Of a stretch of 43,767 nucleotides of DNA, positions 17,398-24,620 are shown piece after piece. The DNA is taken from positions 1-43,767 of the forward strand of contig JAGAHC010000045.1 of assembly GCA_017627275.1 (NCBI GenBank). The letters run 5' to 3'. A program made the position numbers and the translations under genes. The DNA comes from Lachnospiraceae bacterium (GTDB lineage Bacteria; Bacillota; Clostridia; Lachnospirales; Lachnospiraceae). The stretch's first letter is position 1. Each line of letters starts with the position of its first letter. The notes below the pieces were generated by a model. That model searched no databases and was not told where the DNA came from. It worked only from the letters and a program-made list of their open reading frames with translations.

Positions 17398-18822
17398 TTG
17401 GCAGTAAAGAAAGAAGAATTAATACGAAATTATGCGAAAGCTATACGCGAGGGTAATGCCGCTATTTTTGGTGGCGCCGGGCTATCACGGCCTTCTGGCT
17501 TTGTAGATTGGAAGGGTTTGCTTCGACCGTTGGCTTCCGATATTGGTTTAGATGTTGATAAAGAAACAGACATGCTTTCTGTTGCTCAGTTCTATAAAAA
17601 CCAAAGGAGAACGCGATCTGGCATTAACCAGGCAATCCTTGAGGCTTTTTCGGTGGATGCTCAGATAAATGAAAACATCAGGATTATCTCTCGATTACCA
17701 ATATTCACATATTGGACAACGAACTATGATGAATTATTGGAAAAGGGCATTCGAGAAGCAAACCGAAATCCTGATGTCAAATCGGAATCGGACCAACTCT
17801 CAAACATGAAGCGGGATAGAGATGCCATCGTATATAAAATGCATGGAGATGTTAATCACCCTGCAAATGCGGTATTAACTAAAGAGGACTATGAGCTTTA
17901 TGAGCATCACCGCCCTCTGTTCCGCACAGCATTAAAAGGCGATTTAGTTTCAAAAGTATTCCTATTTATCGGGTTTAGCTTTGAAGACCCTAATTTGGAA
18001 TATATATTGGGTCAAATTCACTCTCTTCTTGGAGAGAATGTCCCAAATCATTATTGCTTCTTTAAGCGAGTTCAGGAAAACGAATTCAGCGATCCGGCAG
18101 AATACGGGTATAGCAAAGCAAGACAAGACATGCAGGAAGAAAATCTGCGAAATTATGGTATTCAAACGGTTTTTGTAGATTCTTATGATGAGATAACGGA
18201 TATTCTCCGTGAGATTGAAAGAGTATCAAAACTGTATAATGTATTTATCTCCGGAAGTGCCTACGAGTACACTGCTCCATGGAATGAACAACAGGCGGAA
18301 GCGTTGGCAAAAAAGCTTGCCGGTGCTCTGGTACACGAGGAATGCCGCATAACATCCGGATTTGGACTTGGTTTGGGGTCTGCTATAATAAATGGTGCAC
18401 TTGATATTATTTACAATGAAAAGTATAGACATATCGATGAGCATTTATGCCTAAGACCATTCCCACAAAACATTCCTGATCCCGATAAAAGGGCAAAGCG
18501 CTGGAAAGAGTATCGTGAAAGCATTATTGATGAAACAGGCATTTCGGTTTTCTTGTTTGGAAATAAATATGATGCCGCTACCGAAAGTACAATTGTAGCT
18601 GATGGCTGTATTCAGGAATTTGAAATTACCAAAGCAAAAGGAAATATTATAATTCCTGTTGGTAGTACAGGATATGCAGCAAAAGCCATATGTGATGAAG
18701 TCAAGCGCAACATATCTGATTATTCATACCTTTCTGATGCTATTGATAAATTGGAAACAGAAACCGATATTGAAAACATAATTTCAATTGTCTTGGCGAT
18801 TGTGAAAAAGCAGCAAAACTAA
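17398..18822 (+). CDS. thsA: Thoeris effector ThsA (SIR2 NADase with SLOG sensor domain)
   Basis: Protein of 474 residues with the ThsA layout. An N-terminal SIR2 domain (about 1-275) starts with GNAAIFGGAGLS (19-30) for NAD binding, with catalytic N109 (TTNYDE) and H149 (KMHGD). These correspond to N112 and H152 of Bacillus cereus ThsA. A C-terminal SLOG domain (about 285-474, VFISGSAYEY, SGFGLGLGSAI) binds the cyclic ADP-ribose isomer made by ThsB and activates NAD+ destruction, killing the infected cell. The start is taken as TTG 17398, which has AGGTGATC six bases upstream; GTG 17389 lies within that site. The reading frame is intact. Clearly richer in A+T than the chromosomal genes around the island, which supports horizontal origin. 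Confidence 0.95.
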   Translation: MAVKKEELIRNYAKAIREGNAAIFGGAGLSRPSGFVDWKGLLRPLASDIGLDVDKETDMLSVAQFYKNQRRTRSGINQAILEAFSVDAQINENIRIISRLPIFTYWTTNYDELLEKGIREANRNPDVKSESDQLSNMKRDRDAIVYKMHGDVNHPANAVLTKEDYELYEHHRPLFRTALKGDLVSKVFLFIGFSFEDPNLEYILGQIHSLLGENVPNHYCFFKRVQENEFSDPAEYGYSKARQDMQEENLRNYGIQTVFVDSYDEITDILREIERVSKLYNVFISGSAYEYTAPWNEQQAEALAKKLAGALVHEECRITSGFGLGLGSAIINGALDIIYNEKYRHIDEHLCLRPFPQNIPDPDKRAKRWKEYRESIIDETGISVFLFGNKYDAATESTIVADGCIQEFEITKAKGNIIIPVGSTGYAAKAICDEVKRNISDYSYLSDAIDKLETETDIENIISIVLAIVKKQQN

Positions 18823-18835
18823 GGAGGAAAGAATA

Positions 18836-19333
18836 ATGGCAAAACGACAAGTGTTTTTCAGTTTTGAATATGGTAAGGACGCATGGAGAGCCTCTCAAGT
18901 TAGGAATATGGGTAAAGTCAGTGATTCATCGACTTTTTCGGACAATGATTGGGAAGAAGTGAAAAACAAAAGTGACAGAGAGATTAAGGCTTGGATTGAT
19001 GACCAAATGGCCAAGAGGTCATGTATTGTCGTTTTAATTGGCAAAACCACTTCTACACGCAAATGGGTAAAATACGAAATTGAAAAGGCATATGAGCTTA
19101 ACAAGGGAATTGTAGGGATTTATATCCACAAGCTAAAAGATGAAGAAGGAAATCAAACAGACAAGGGCGCAAATCCGTTTTATTCTGTATATACCAATGA
19201 TGGCGAAAGGCTGTCTAAGTATGTAACTTGCTTTGATTCGAATTTTCAGACAAGCAAATACGTTTATGATGATATTTCAGACAACATTGAAGAGTTAATA
19301 GAGGATGCTTTAAATAACAAAGCGCCACAGTAA
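18836..19333 (+). CDS. thsB: Thoeris TIR-like protein ThsB, first copy
   Basis: Protein of 165 residues with a single TIR-like (DUF1863) domain. The first strand is RQVFFSFEYGKD, the middle strand CIVVLIGKTT is near 63-72, and KWVKYEIEKA near 76-85 contains the likely catalytic glutamate E81 (E85 in B. cereus ThsB). On sensing phage it would convert NAD+ into the signal that activates ThsA. Strong ribosome site AAGGAGGAAAG, 13 nt after thsA. It is only distantly similar to the next gene product, so the pair are separate sensors rather than a recent duplication. Confidence 0.93.
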   Translation: MAKRQVFFSFEYGKDAWRASQVRNMGKVSDSSTFSDNDWEEVKNKSDREIKAWIDDQMAKRSCIVVLIGKTTSTRKWVKYEIEKAYELNKGIVGIYIHKLKDEEGNQTDKGANPFYSVYTNDGERLSKYVTCFDSNFQTSKYVYDDISDNIEELIEDALNNKAPQ

Positions 19334-19343
19334 GGAATCTACC

Positions 19344-19937
19344 ATGGCAAAGAATGTTTTTATTTCATTCCGTTTTAGTGATGGAAACCGATATAAGGAA
19401 TACTTATCAGGTCTCTTTGATAAGTATAGTGATACTATTGATTATTCTGAGGATGTGGATCGTTCTCGAATGTCAGATGTTACAATAAAGCAATACTTAT
19501 ATGGAAAGCTCCGCAGATCCAGCGTTACTATCGTTCTATTAACGCCATCAGCGGTTAATCACAAAAAGAACTGGAGGGGAGACTACGACGATTGGATGTA
19601 CGATGAAATCAGATACTCCCTCGAAAGTAGAGAAGGAAATCGTACAAATGGTCTTGTGGCAGTATATACACCTGAGGCTGCGAACTTGCTTGTTAATGTT
19701 CAATCTTCTGGAACAGTATCCGTTAATACTGTTGACAATCTGTTCAGAAAAAACATGATGAATGTGAAACCTCAGTATAAGAAAAATCCAAATCCCGGCA
19801 TATTCGATAGGGATTACGATTCATATTGTTCGCTGATTGAATGGGATGAGTTTATATATAATATCGGTAGATATATCGATATTGCTTCACAAAAGCGGGA
19901 CGATATTTACAAATTCGATATTAAAAAAAGACTCTAA
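19344..19937 (+). CDS. thsB: Thoeris TIR-like protein ThsB, second copy
   Basis: Protein of 197 residues starting NVFISFRFSDGNRYKEYL. A VTIVLLTPSA strand lies near 61-70, and the putative catalytic glutamate E88 is in DDWMYDEIRYSL. The C-terminal part is longer than in the first copy and ends in a lysine-rich tail. Thoeris loci commonly carry more than one ThsB, each responding to different phages. Ten bases separate it from the first copy; the ribosome site is weak (AAGGAATCT), which may mean lower expression. Last gene of the defence run, with no obvious terminator directly after it. Confidence 0.92.
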   Translation: MAKNVFISFRFSDGNRYKEYLSGLFDKYSDTIDYSEDVDRSRMSDVTIKQYLYGKLRRSSVTIVLLTPSAVNHKKNWRGDYDDWMYDEIRYSLESREGNRTNGLVAVYTPEAANLLVNVQSSGTVSVNTVDNLFRKNMMNVKPQYKKNPNPGIFDRDYDSYCSLIEWDEFIYNIGRYIDIASQKRDDIYKFDIKKRL

Positions 19938-20270
19938 CATGCGCCTGCTCAAGTAAAATGCATCTGGCTTCATAAATCTAATATTGGTAAATACAGTATA
20001 ATACTGTGATTGAATAGCACACGTTTATGCGGTATGTGGAACTGTCAGGCTTTTGATATCAAACGATGTAACATCTGTTGGTTAATCATCGATTGGTGAC
20101 CGGCAAGCAATGCAAACTTGTACAAGGTTGCGGTTTTTGCGAGTCGGCCCGCTGGCCTGTCCTCGCAAAAATGCTTGTTGGTGACATTCCCCCAAACCCA
20201 TGAGATCGCCACCTTCGGTGACGGCTGCGCATTCTGCAAATGCTGAAAATCAAATAGGCGCAAAGAAAAA
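19938..20270. other. Non-coding right side of the defence island with palindromes
   Basis: The 540-bp gap between thsB and the PHP-HAD gene contains no gene I can support. It holds the palindrome ACAGTA-TAA-TACTGT (19993-20007), the symmetric segment CTTGTACAAGG (20117-20127), the large hairpin listed separately, a convergent terminator and repeat copy B. A minus-strand frame of 78 codons at 20045-20281 has no ribosome site or recognisable domain and runs straight through the hairpin. A decayed mobile-element end or transfer region is possible. Confidence 0.5.
20134..20171. repeat. Large hairpin with 10-bp perfect stem
   Basis: TTTTTGCGAG (20134-20143) pairs with CTCGCAAAAA (20162-20171). 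The 18-nt loop contains GGCC-CGCT-GGCC, a possible inner 4-bp stem. On either strand a T run ends the stem, but the size and symmetry also suit a protein-bound site such as an oriT nick region or recombinase site of the decayed element. Confidence 0.7.
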
Positions 20271-20273
20271 ACG

Positions 20274-20310
20274 CTACACAAATGGATAAATCATCTGTGT
20301 AGAGTTTTCT
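20274..20310. terminator. Probable bidirectional terminator
   Basis: CTACACA (20274-20280) with TGTGTAG (20296-20302), extended by imperfect pairing AATGGA/TCATC. It is flanked by GAAAAAACG on the left (T run on the minus strand) and AGTTTTCT on the right. Confidence 0.6.
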
Positions 20311-20347
20311 GTTTCCCGTCTACCCGGCAGAAGCCATTTTTTGTTGA

Positions 20348-20479
20348 TACTTCCTTATGGCTCTCTACCTGAGCCTCTACACCCTTTTTACGTCGTCTAA
20401 GTAACGGCGAGCACACGACGCCGCTGTACGAAACTATATATATCGCCGGGACCAGTTTCCTCAGGAATGGTGGTTCCTT
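20348..20479 (-). repeat. Intergenic repeat element, copy B (inverted partner of 10369-10510)
   Basis: Minus-strand copy that begins at the stop codon of the PHP-HAD gene (TAAGGAACCACCATTCC...). The first 50 bases are near identical to copy A (two differences). The following part keeps CGTTAC, TAGACGAC, AAAAAGGGTGTAGAGG and CATAAGGAAG in the same order. A local stem is possible in the diverged centre (GCGGCG with CGCCGT). The two copies face each other across about 9.8 kb and so bracket the recombinase remnant and defence genes. Confidence 0.75.
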
Positions 20480-22154
20480 AGAGATGGCTGAGGATGATAT
20501 CCGCCAGCCCGTCGTGGTCGTTGTCTTCTTCGGTGATGATGTCGGCCACATCCTTCAGGGACGGGAAGAGTTCCAGTCCGTTCTTCATCACGATGCCGGT
20601 GCCGGCGGCTTTGATCATGTAGCTGTCGTTTTCGGCATCGCCGGCAGCCAGGGTGTTGGCGGGATCGATCCCCAAGTGGCGCGCAAGCCACAGCATGCCC
20701 TTGCCCTTGTCGACGCGGGCGGAGACGATCTCCATATAGTGGTCGCTCGAGAATACGCAGAGAAGTTTTCCTGCGTATTTTTTCATGATCTTTTCGCGGA
20801 GCGGCATCATCTTTTCGCGTCCCTCCGGAGAGATGACGAGGATCTTCGGCGGTCTGATGGGAAGCGCCTTGTTAAACTGGTCGCCGATGAATTCGATGGG
20901 AAGCGGGACCCATCTGCGGTATTCCACGTTTTCTTCCGTTTCCTTTTCGGCGATGATGCCGTCACGGGAATACGCATGAAGGTAGAGTCCTTCCTCCTTG
21001 GCCATGGCAATGATGTCGGCGCAGACGTCGACGGGCATGCCCTCATAGGAGAGCATGATCTCGTTATCACAGTCATAGATCTCGGCGCCGTCCGATCCGA
21101 TCAGGAACAGGTTCTTATACGGGAGCTGTTCTCTGCGGATGCGGAAGATGTCGGAGAGGGGTCTGCCGGAAGAGAGGACGAAGATGTTGCCGCTCTCTGT
21201 CCAGCGCAGGATCGCCTGATGGGTCTTCTCGCTGATGGTCTTCCAGGAAGTGCTGATGGTCCCGTCGTAATCGGAGAAGAACGCCTTGGTCGAATCGCTG
21301 ATGGAAAAATGGTGGTGCTTCAGCTTCAGCAGCACGGATTCGTCGACATGGAGATTGCCGCGGCCGGTCCCGAGTTCGATGTCGGGCTTATTGGATCCGT
21401 GGAAGTCGGAAGCGCCGCTCGGGATCAGGTCGTATTCCTCCGCGAGACGCGCCACATAGGCGGTTTCTTCTTCGGAGTGCGTGGAGTAAAACACCTCGAT
21501 CCCCTCGAGGCCCTGCTTTTTGAGACGCACGATCAGGGCACGCAGTTCCTCGTCGGAGAAACCGTATTTTAAGGGGTGGGCAAAGATCGCCATGCCGTGG
21601 GCATTGCGGATGCGGCGGATCCCCTCCTGCGGGGTGATGCGGTCCCAGGGTTCATAGCAGGGGCCGTCTTCGCCGATGTAATTGTCGAAGGCTTCCTTGA
21701 TCGTCTTCACATATCCCTTGTGGACGAGAAACCGGCCGAAGTGTCCTCTGGTAAGGATCGGCGCGCGTCCGCCCTCGGGGGTGGAAAAGGCGATCAGTTC
21801 CTCGTAGTCGACAGGCATCCCGAACTGCGTGAGGCGCTTGCACATGCGCATGGCGCGCTCGGTACGGTCGCGGACGATGCTGTCGTTCAGACGGATAAAC
21901 TCCTTGTCGTTGTAGTCTACGAAGAGACCGACGATATGGAGATCGATTCCCTTGTATTCTGTGGAGAGCTCCACGCCCGGGATGAGTTCCATAGGGGTGT
22001 CAAAGGCCTGGTCGACTGCCTCCGGGATCCCGCTCGTCGTATCGTGATCGGTGATGGCAAGTGCCGTTAGGTTTTTCTGAAGGCCGATCTCCACGACTTC
22101 GGTAGGAGAGAGCGTGCCGTCGGAATGAAAGGTATGAGAATGCAGATCGATCAT
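20478..22154 (-). CDS. Fusion of PHP-domain phosphoesterase and HAD-IIB (Cof-type) phosphatase
   Basis: Protein of 558 residues. Residues 1-280 form a PHP metal-dependent phosphoesterase: MIDLHSHTFHSDGTLSP, ITDHDTTSG, and GASDFHGSN near 245. The domain resembles the YciV/TrpH family that removes phosphate from 3',5'-nucleoside bisphosphates or short RNA ends. Residues about 290-558 form a HAD-IIB phosphatase: FFSDYDGTI (nucleophile Asp), LSSGRP, and GDAENDSYM near the end. Each half is usually a separate protein. The join is in one open frame with no sign of error. ATG 22154 is preceded by GGGAGG; upstream in-frame codons would overlap the ABC-F gene. Lies 10 nt after that gene and is probably co-transcribed. 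Confidence 0.9.
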   Translation of the reverse strand: MIDLHSHTFHSDGTLSPTEVVEIGLQKNLTALAITDHDTTSGIPEAVDQAFDTPMELIPGVELSTEYKGIDLHIVGLFVDYNDKEFIRLNDSIVRDRTERAMRMCKRLTQFGMPVDYEELIAFSTPEGGRAPILTRGHFGRFLVHKGYVKTIKEAFDNYIGEDGPCYEPWDRITPQEGIRRIRNAHGMAIFAHPLKYGFSDEELRALIVRLKKQGLEGIEVFYSTHSEEETAYVARLAEEYDLIPSGASDFHGSNKPDIELGTGRGNLHVDESVLLKLKHHHFSISDSTKAFFSDYDGTISTSWKTISEKTHQAILRWTESGNIFVLSSGRPLSDIFRIRREQLPYKNLFLIGSDGAEIYDCDNEIMLSYEGMPVDVCADIIAMAKEEGLYLHAYSRDGIIAEKETEENVEYRRWVPLPIEFIGDQFNKALPIRPPKILVISPEGREKMMPLREKIMKKYAGKLLCVFSSDHYMEIVSARVDKGKGMLWLARHLGIDPANTLAAGDAENDSYMIKAAGTGIVMKNGLELFPSLKDVADIITEEDNDHDGLADIILSHL

Positions 22155-22164
22155 GGAGCCTCCC

Positions 22165-23814
22165 TTATTCTTCGTCACCGGAAACGTCGTCATACTGCTG
22201 CGACACATAGACCGTCCGCTTTCTGGCATCCGCGTTTTCGGCCAGATAATCGTCATACGTCGTCACCTTGTCGATGATGTGGCCGTCCGGCAGGATCTCG
22301 ATGATGCGGTTGGCGGTCGTCTGTACGATCTGATGGTCTCTGCAGGCAATGAGCTCCACGCCCTTGAAGCGGATCATGCCGTCGTTTAAGGCGGAGATGG
22401 ATTCCATGTCCAGGTGGTTTGTGGGCTCGTCAAAGATCAGGCAGTTGGCGCCGCTGATCATCATTTTGGAGAGCTGGCAGCGCACCTTCTCGCCGCCGGA
22501 GAGGACCTTCACCTTCTTGACGCCGTCGTCTCCGGCAAACAGCATGCGGCCGAGGAACCCGCGCACATAGGTGACGTCCTTGTTTTCAGAGTAGCCGGTC
22601 AGCCATTCCGTGATATTCAGGTCAGAATCAAATTCCTTGGTATTGTCTTTTTCAAAGTAGGCCTGTGAGGTCGTCACGCCCCATTTGTAATGGCCTTCGT
22701 CCGGCTCCATCTTGCCCATCAGGATCTCGAAGAGGGTGGTCTTTGCGAGCTCCTGGGAACCGACAAAGGCGATCTTGTCTTCATGCCCCATCACGAAGGA
22801 AACGTCATTCAAGACCTTCTCGCCGTTTATGGTCTTGCTTAAGTGTTCCACCGTCAGGACTTCGTTCCCGATCTCGCGGTCGGGGCGGAAATCGATCCAG
22901 GGGTACTTTCTGCTGGAGGGCTTGATCTCATCGAGCTCGATCTTTTCCAAAGCCTTTTTCCGGCTGGTCGCCTGCTTGGACTTGGAGGCATTGGCGGAGA
23001 AGCGGGCAATGAACTCCTTGAGTTCCTTGATCTTTTCCTCCTTCTTCTTGTTGGCCTCCTTCATCTGACGGATCATCAGCTGACTGGACTCGTACCAGAA
23101 GTCATAGTTCCCGGCAAAGAGCGTGATCTTGCCGTAGTCGATGTCCGCGATGGCGGTACAGACCTTGTTCAGGAAATAACGGTCGTGGGAGACCACGATG
23201 ACCGTGTTTTCGAATTCGATCAGGAATTCCTCAAGCCAGCCGATGGCATCCAGATCCAGATGGTTGGTCGGCTCGTCTAACAGCAGGACATCGGGAGAGC
23301 CGAAGAGTGCCCGCGCAAGCAGGACCTTCACCTTCAGGGGACCGTCCAGTTCCTCCATCTTCTTATAATGAAGCTCTGTTTCCACGCCGAGCCCGTTTAA
23401 AAGGGATTCGGCATCGGCTTCCGCTTCCCAGCCGTTCAGGCCTGCAAACTCAGTCTCCAGTTCGCTCGCCTTGATGCCGTCTTCATCGGTGAAGTCTTCC
23501 TTTGCGTAGAGGACTTCCTTCTCCTTCATGATCTCATAGAGCCTGGCGTTGCCCTGGATCACGGTATCGAGGACCACCTGATCGTCATATTTGTTCTGGT
23601 CCTGCTCGAGGAAGGAGAGACGCTCATCCGGAGACATCGAAACCGAGCCGGAGGTCGTTTCCAGCTGTCCGGAAAGGATCTTTAAAAAAGTAGATTTCCC
23701 GGCACCGTTGGCACCGATGATGCCGTAACAGTTTCCGGGAATGAATTTGATGTTCACATCTTCAAAAAGTGCTTTTTTTCCGACGCGGAGGGTGACATTG
23801 TTTGCCTGGATCAT
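22165..23814 (-). CDS. ABC-F family ATPase (YkpA/EttA-like)
   Basis: Soluble protein of 549 residues with two ABC ATPase domains and no membrane helices, of the class that acts on ribosomes. Domain 1 has GANGAGKST near 36-44 and LLLDEPTNHLDL. The linker near 240-300 is rich in Lys and Glu (interdomain ribosome-contact region). Domain 2 has the variant Walker A GSQELAKTT, a normal LSGGEKVR and IFDEPTNHLD. Odd points: the first signature reads LDGPLKVK instead of LSGGQ, and the second H-loop reads CRDHQ where related proteins have SHDHQ. Ribosome site AGGAGA nine bases before ATG. First gene of a two-gene minus-strand unit. Confidence 0.93.
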   Translation of the reverse strand: MIQANNVTLRVGKKALFEDVNIKFIPGNCYGIIGANGAGKSTFLKILSGQLETTSGSVSMSPDERLSFLEQDQNKYDDQVVLDTVIQGNARLYEIMKEKEVLYAKEDFTDEDGIKASELETEFAGLNGWEAEADAESLLNGLGVETELHYKKMEELDGPLKVKVLLARALFGSPDVLLLDEPTNHLDLDAIGWLEEFLIEFENTVIVVSHDRYFLNKVCTAIADIDYGKITLFAGNYDFWYESSQLMIRQMKEANKKKEEKIKELKEFIARFSANASKSKQATSRKKALEKIELDEIKPSSRKYPWIDFRPDREIGNEVLTVEHLSKTINGEKVLNDVSFVMGHEDKIAFVGSQELAKTTLFEILMGKMEPDEGHYKWGVTTSQAYFEKDNTKEFDSDLNITEWLTGYSENKDVTYVRGFLGRMLFAGDDGVKKVKVLSGGEKVRCQLSKMMISGANCLIFDEPTNHLDMESISALNDGMIRFKGVELIACRDHQIVQTTANRIIEILPDGHIIDKVTTYDDYLAENADARKRTVYVSQQYDDVSGDEE

Positions 23815-23920
23815 GTAGAAGGTCTCCTATACTATAAGAATTGTTTCAAAGGCCACAGATTAATATACACTTTCACGGAACCTGTCGCAAGGGAAAAGAA
23901 TATGCTAAGATGGCGGTGAG

Positions 23921-24520
23921 ATGAATGCATTTACCTTACCGGACGAAAAGTGGCGCGCGTATTACGAGGAGCGCCTGCCGGAAAACAGACAGAAGATCTT
24001 ACGGGACCTGGAAGGATCCGCGGCATCGCAGGATGCGGCGTTTTACTCTGCGGCACAAACGCTGTTCAGACTGCGTCATCCGCAGAAGAAGACGGAGAAT
24101 TTGCCGGATATCTTCCTCTGGCAGCTGATTCAGATCCTGTATATCCTCAGACAGAAGAGCCTCTTCGGGATCAGTCCCGCGGGCAAACTGAAAAAAGCAT
24201 TTAAGGAGCTGCGCATTCCGGAAGAACTGCTCCTGCGGGAAGAAGGAAGATGTGCCCTTTACTGGGAGATCCGTAACCTCACCGCCCGCTACCGGGAGAC
24301 CGGCAAAGACATCAATTACCGCAAGAAGTGGTTCGGCATCCAGGCGCTCAATGACGACGAGCGGCAAAAGGAGATGCTTTCCGATCTCTATCTGATCGGA
24401 GAAAAGGGACCGGACCTCTGCCTTCGCGAAGAAGAGAAAAAGGGAGCAAAGGACGAGGCCTTCTGCGCGCTTTTGTCAGTGTGGAAAGAGGCGGTCAAAG
24501 ACGCCTGTCCAACTTATTAA
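23921..24520 (+). CDS. Unrecognised helical protein
   Basis: Protein of 199 residues that I cannot assign with confidence; it may belong to one of the Lachnospiraceae-restricted DUF families. It is soluble, mostly predicted helix, and rich in Arg, Glu and Leu. Segments of note are LPDIFLWQLIQILYILRQKS (about 62-81) and YRETGKDINYRKKWFGIQAL (about 126-145), and cysteines are few. No signal peptide or catalytic motif was seen. Codon use and G+C resemble the surrounding chromosome, so it is probably a real host gene. The ribosome site is weak (GGCGGTGAG, 4-5 nt before ATG). A hairpin follows the stop. Confidence 0.7.
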   Translation: MNAFTLPDEKWRAYYEERLPENRQKILRDLEGSAASQDAAFYSAAQTLFRLRHPQKKTENLPDIFLWQLIQILYILRQKSLFGISPAGKLKKAFKELRIPEELLLREEGRCALYWEIRNLTARYRETGKDINYRKKWFGIQALNDDERQKEMLSDLYLIGEKGPDLCLREEEKKGAKDEAFCALLSVWKEAVKDACPTY

Positions 24521-24556
24521 AAATAAGAAAAATTACCAATAAACTGGTAGAAAAAG

Positions 24557-24598
24557 TCAAACCTTGGTGGTATACTGTCCAAGGTTTGATTTTTTATT
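24557..24598 (+). terminator. Hairpin with T tract before ppdK, containing an extended -10 box
   Basis: Perfect 11-bp stem TCAAACCTTGG / CCAAGGTTTGA (24557-24567 with 24579-24589), followed by TTTTTTATT: a good intrinsic terminator for the upstream gene. The 11-nt loop is TGGTATACTGT, which contains an extended -10 (TGGTATACT). The same element could therefore be the ppdK promoter with a symmetric operator around it. No good -35 was found. Confidence 0.7.
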
Positions 24599-24620
24599 AA
24601 CAAAGATTGGAGGCAATCGA

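Noticed and set aside
18836-19937. The two TIR genes as a recent tandem duplication
   Set aside because: Nucleotide and protein sequences are dissimilar outside fold motifs and the lengths differ.
20045-20281. Minus-strand 78-codon frame between thsB and the PHP-HAD gene
   Set aside because: It crosses the 10-bp-stem hairpin, has no ribosome site and no family I recognise; kept only as part of the described non-coding region.
10369-20479. The whole bracketed segment as a composite transposon with TAG target duplication
   Set aside because: No transposase lies next to either repeat, the repeats are too diverged beyond 50 bp for recent termini, and both flanking genes end naturally at them; left as an open question instead.
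22155-22256. Longer N terminus for the PHP-HAD protein
   Set aside because: The extra 34 residues overlap the ABC-F gene end and are not PHP-like, while ATG 22154 has a GGGAGG ribosome site and begins the conserved MIDLHSH.
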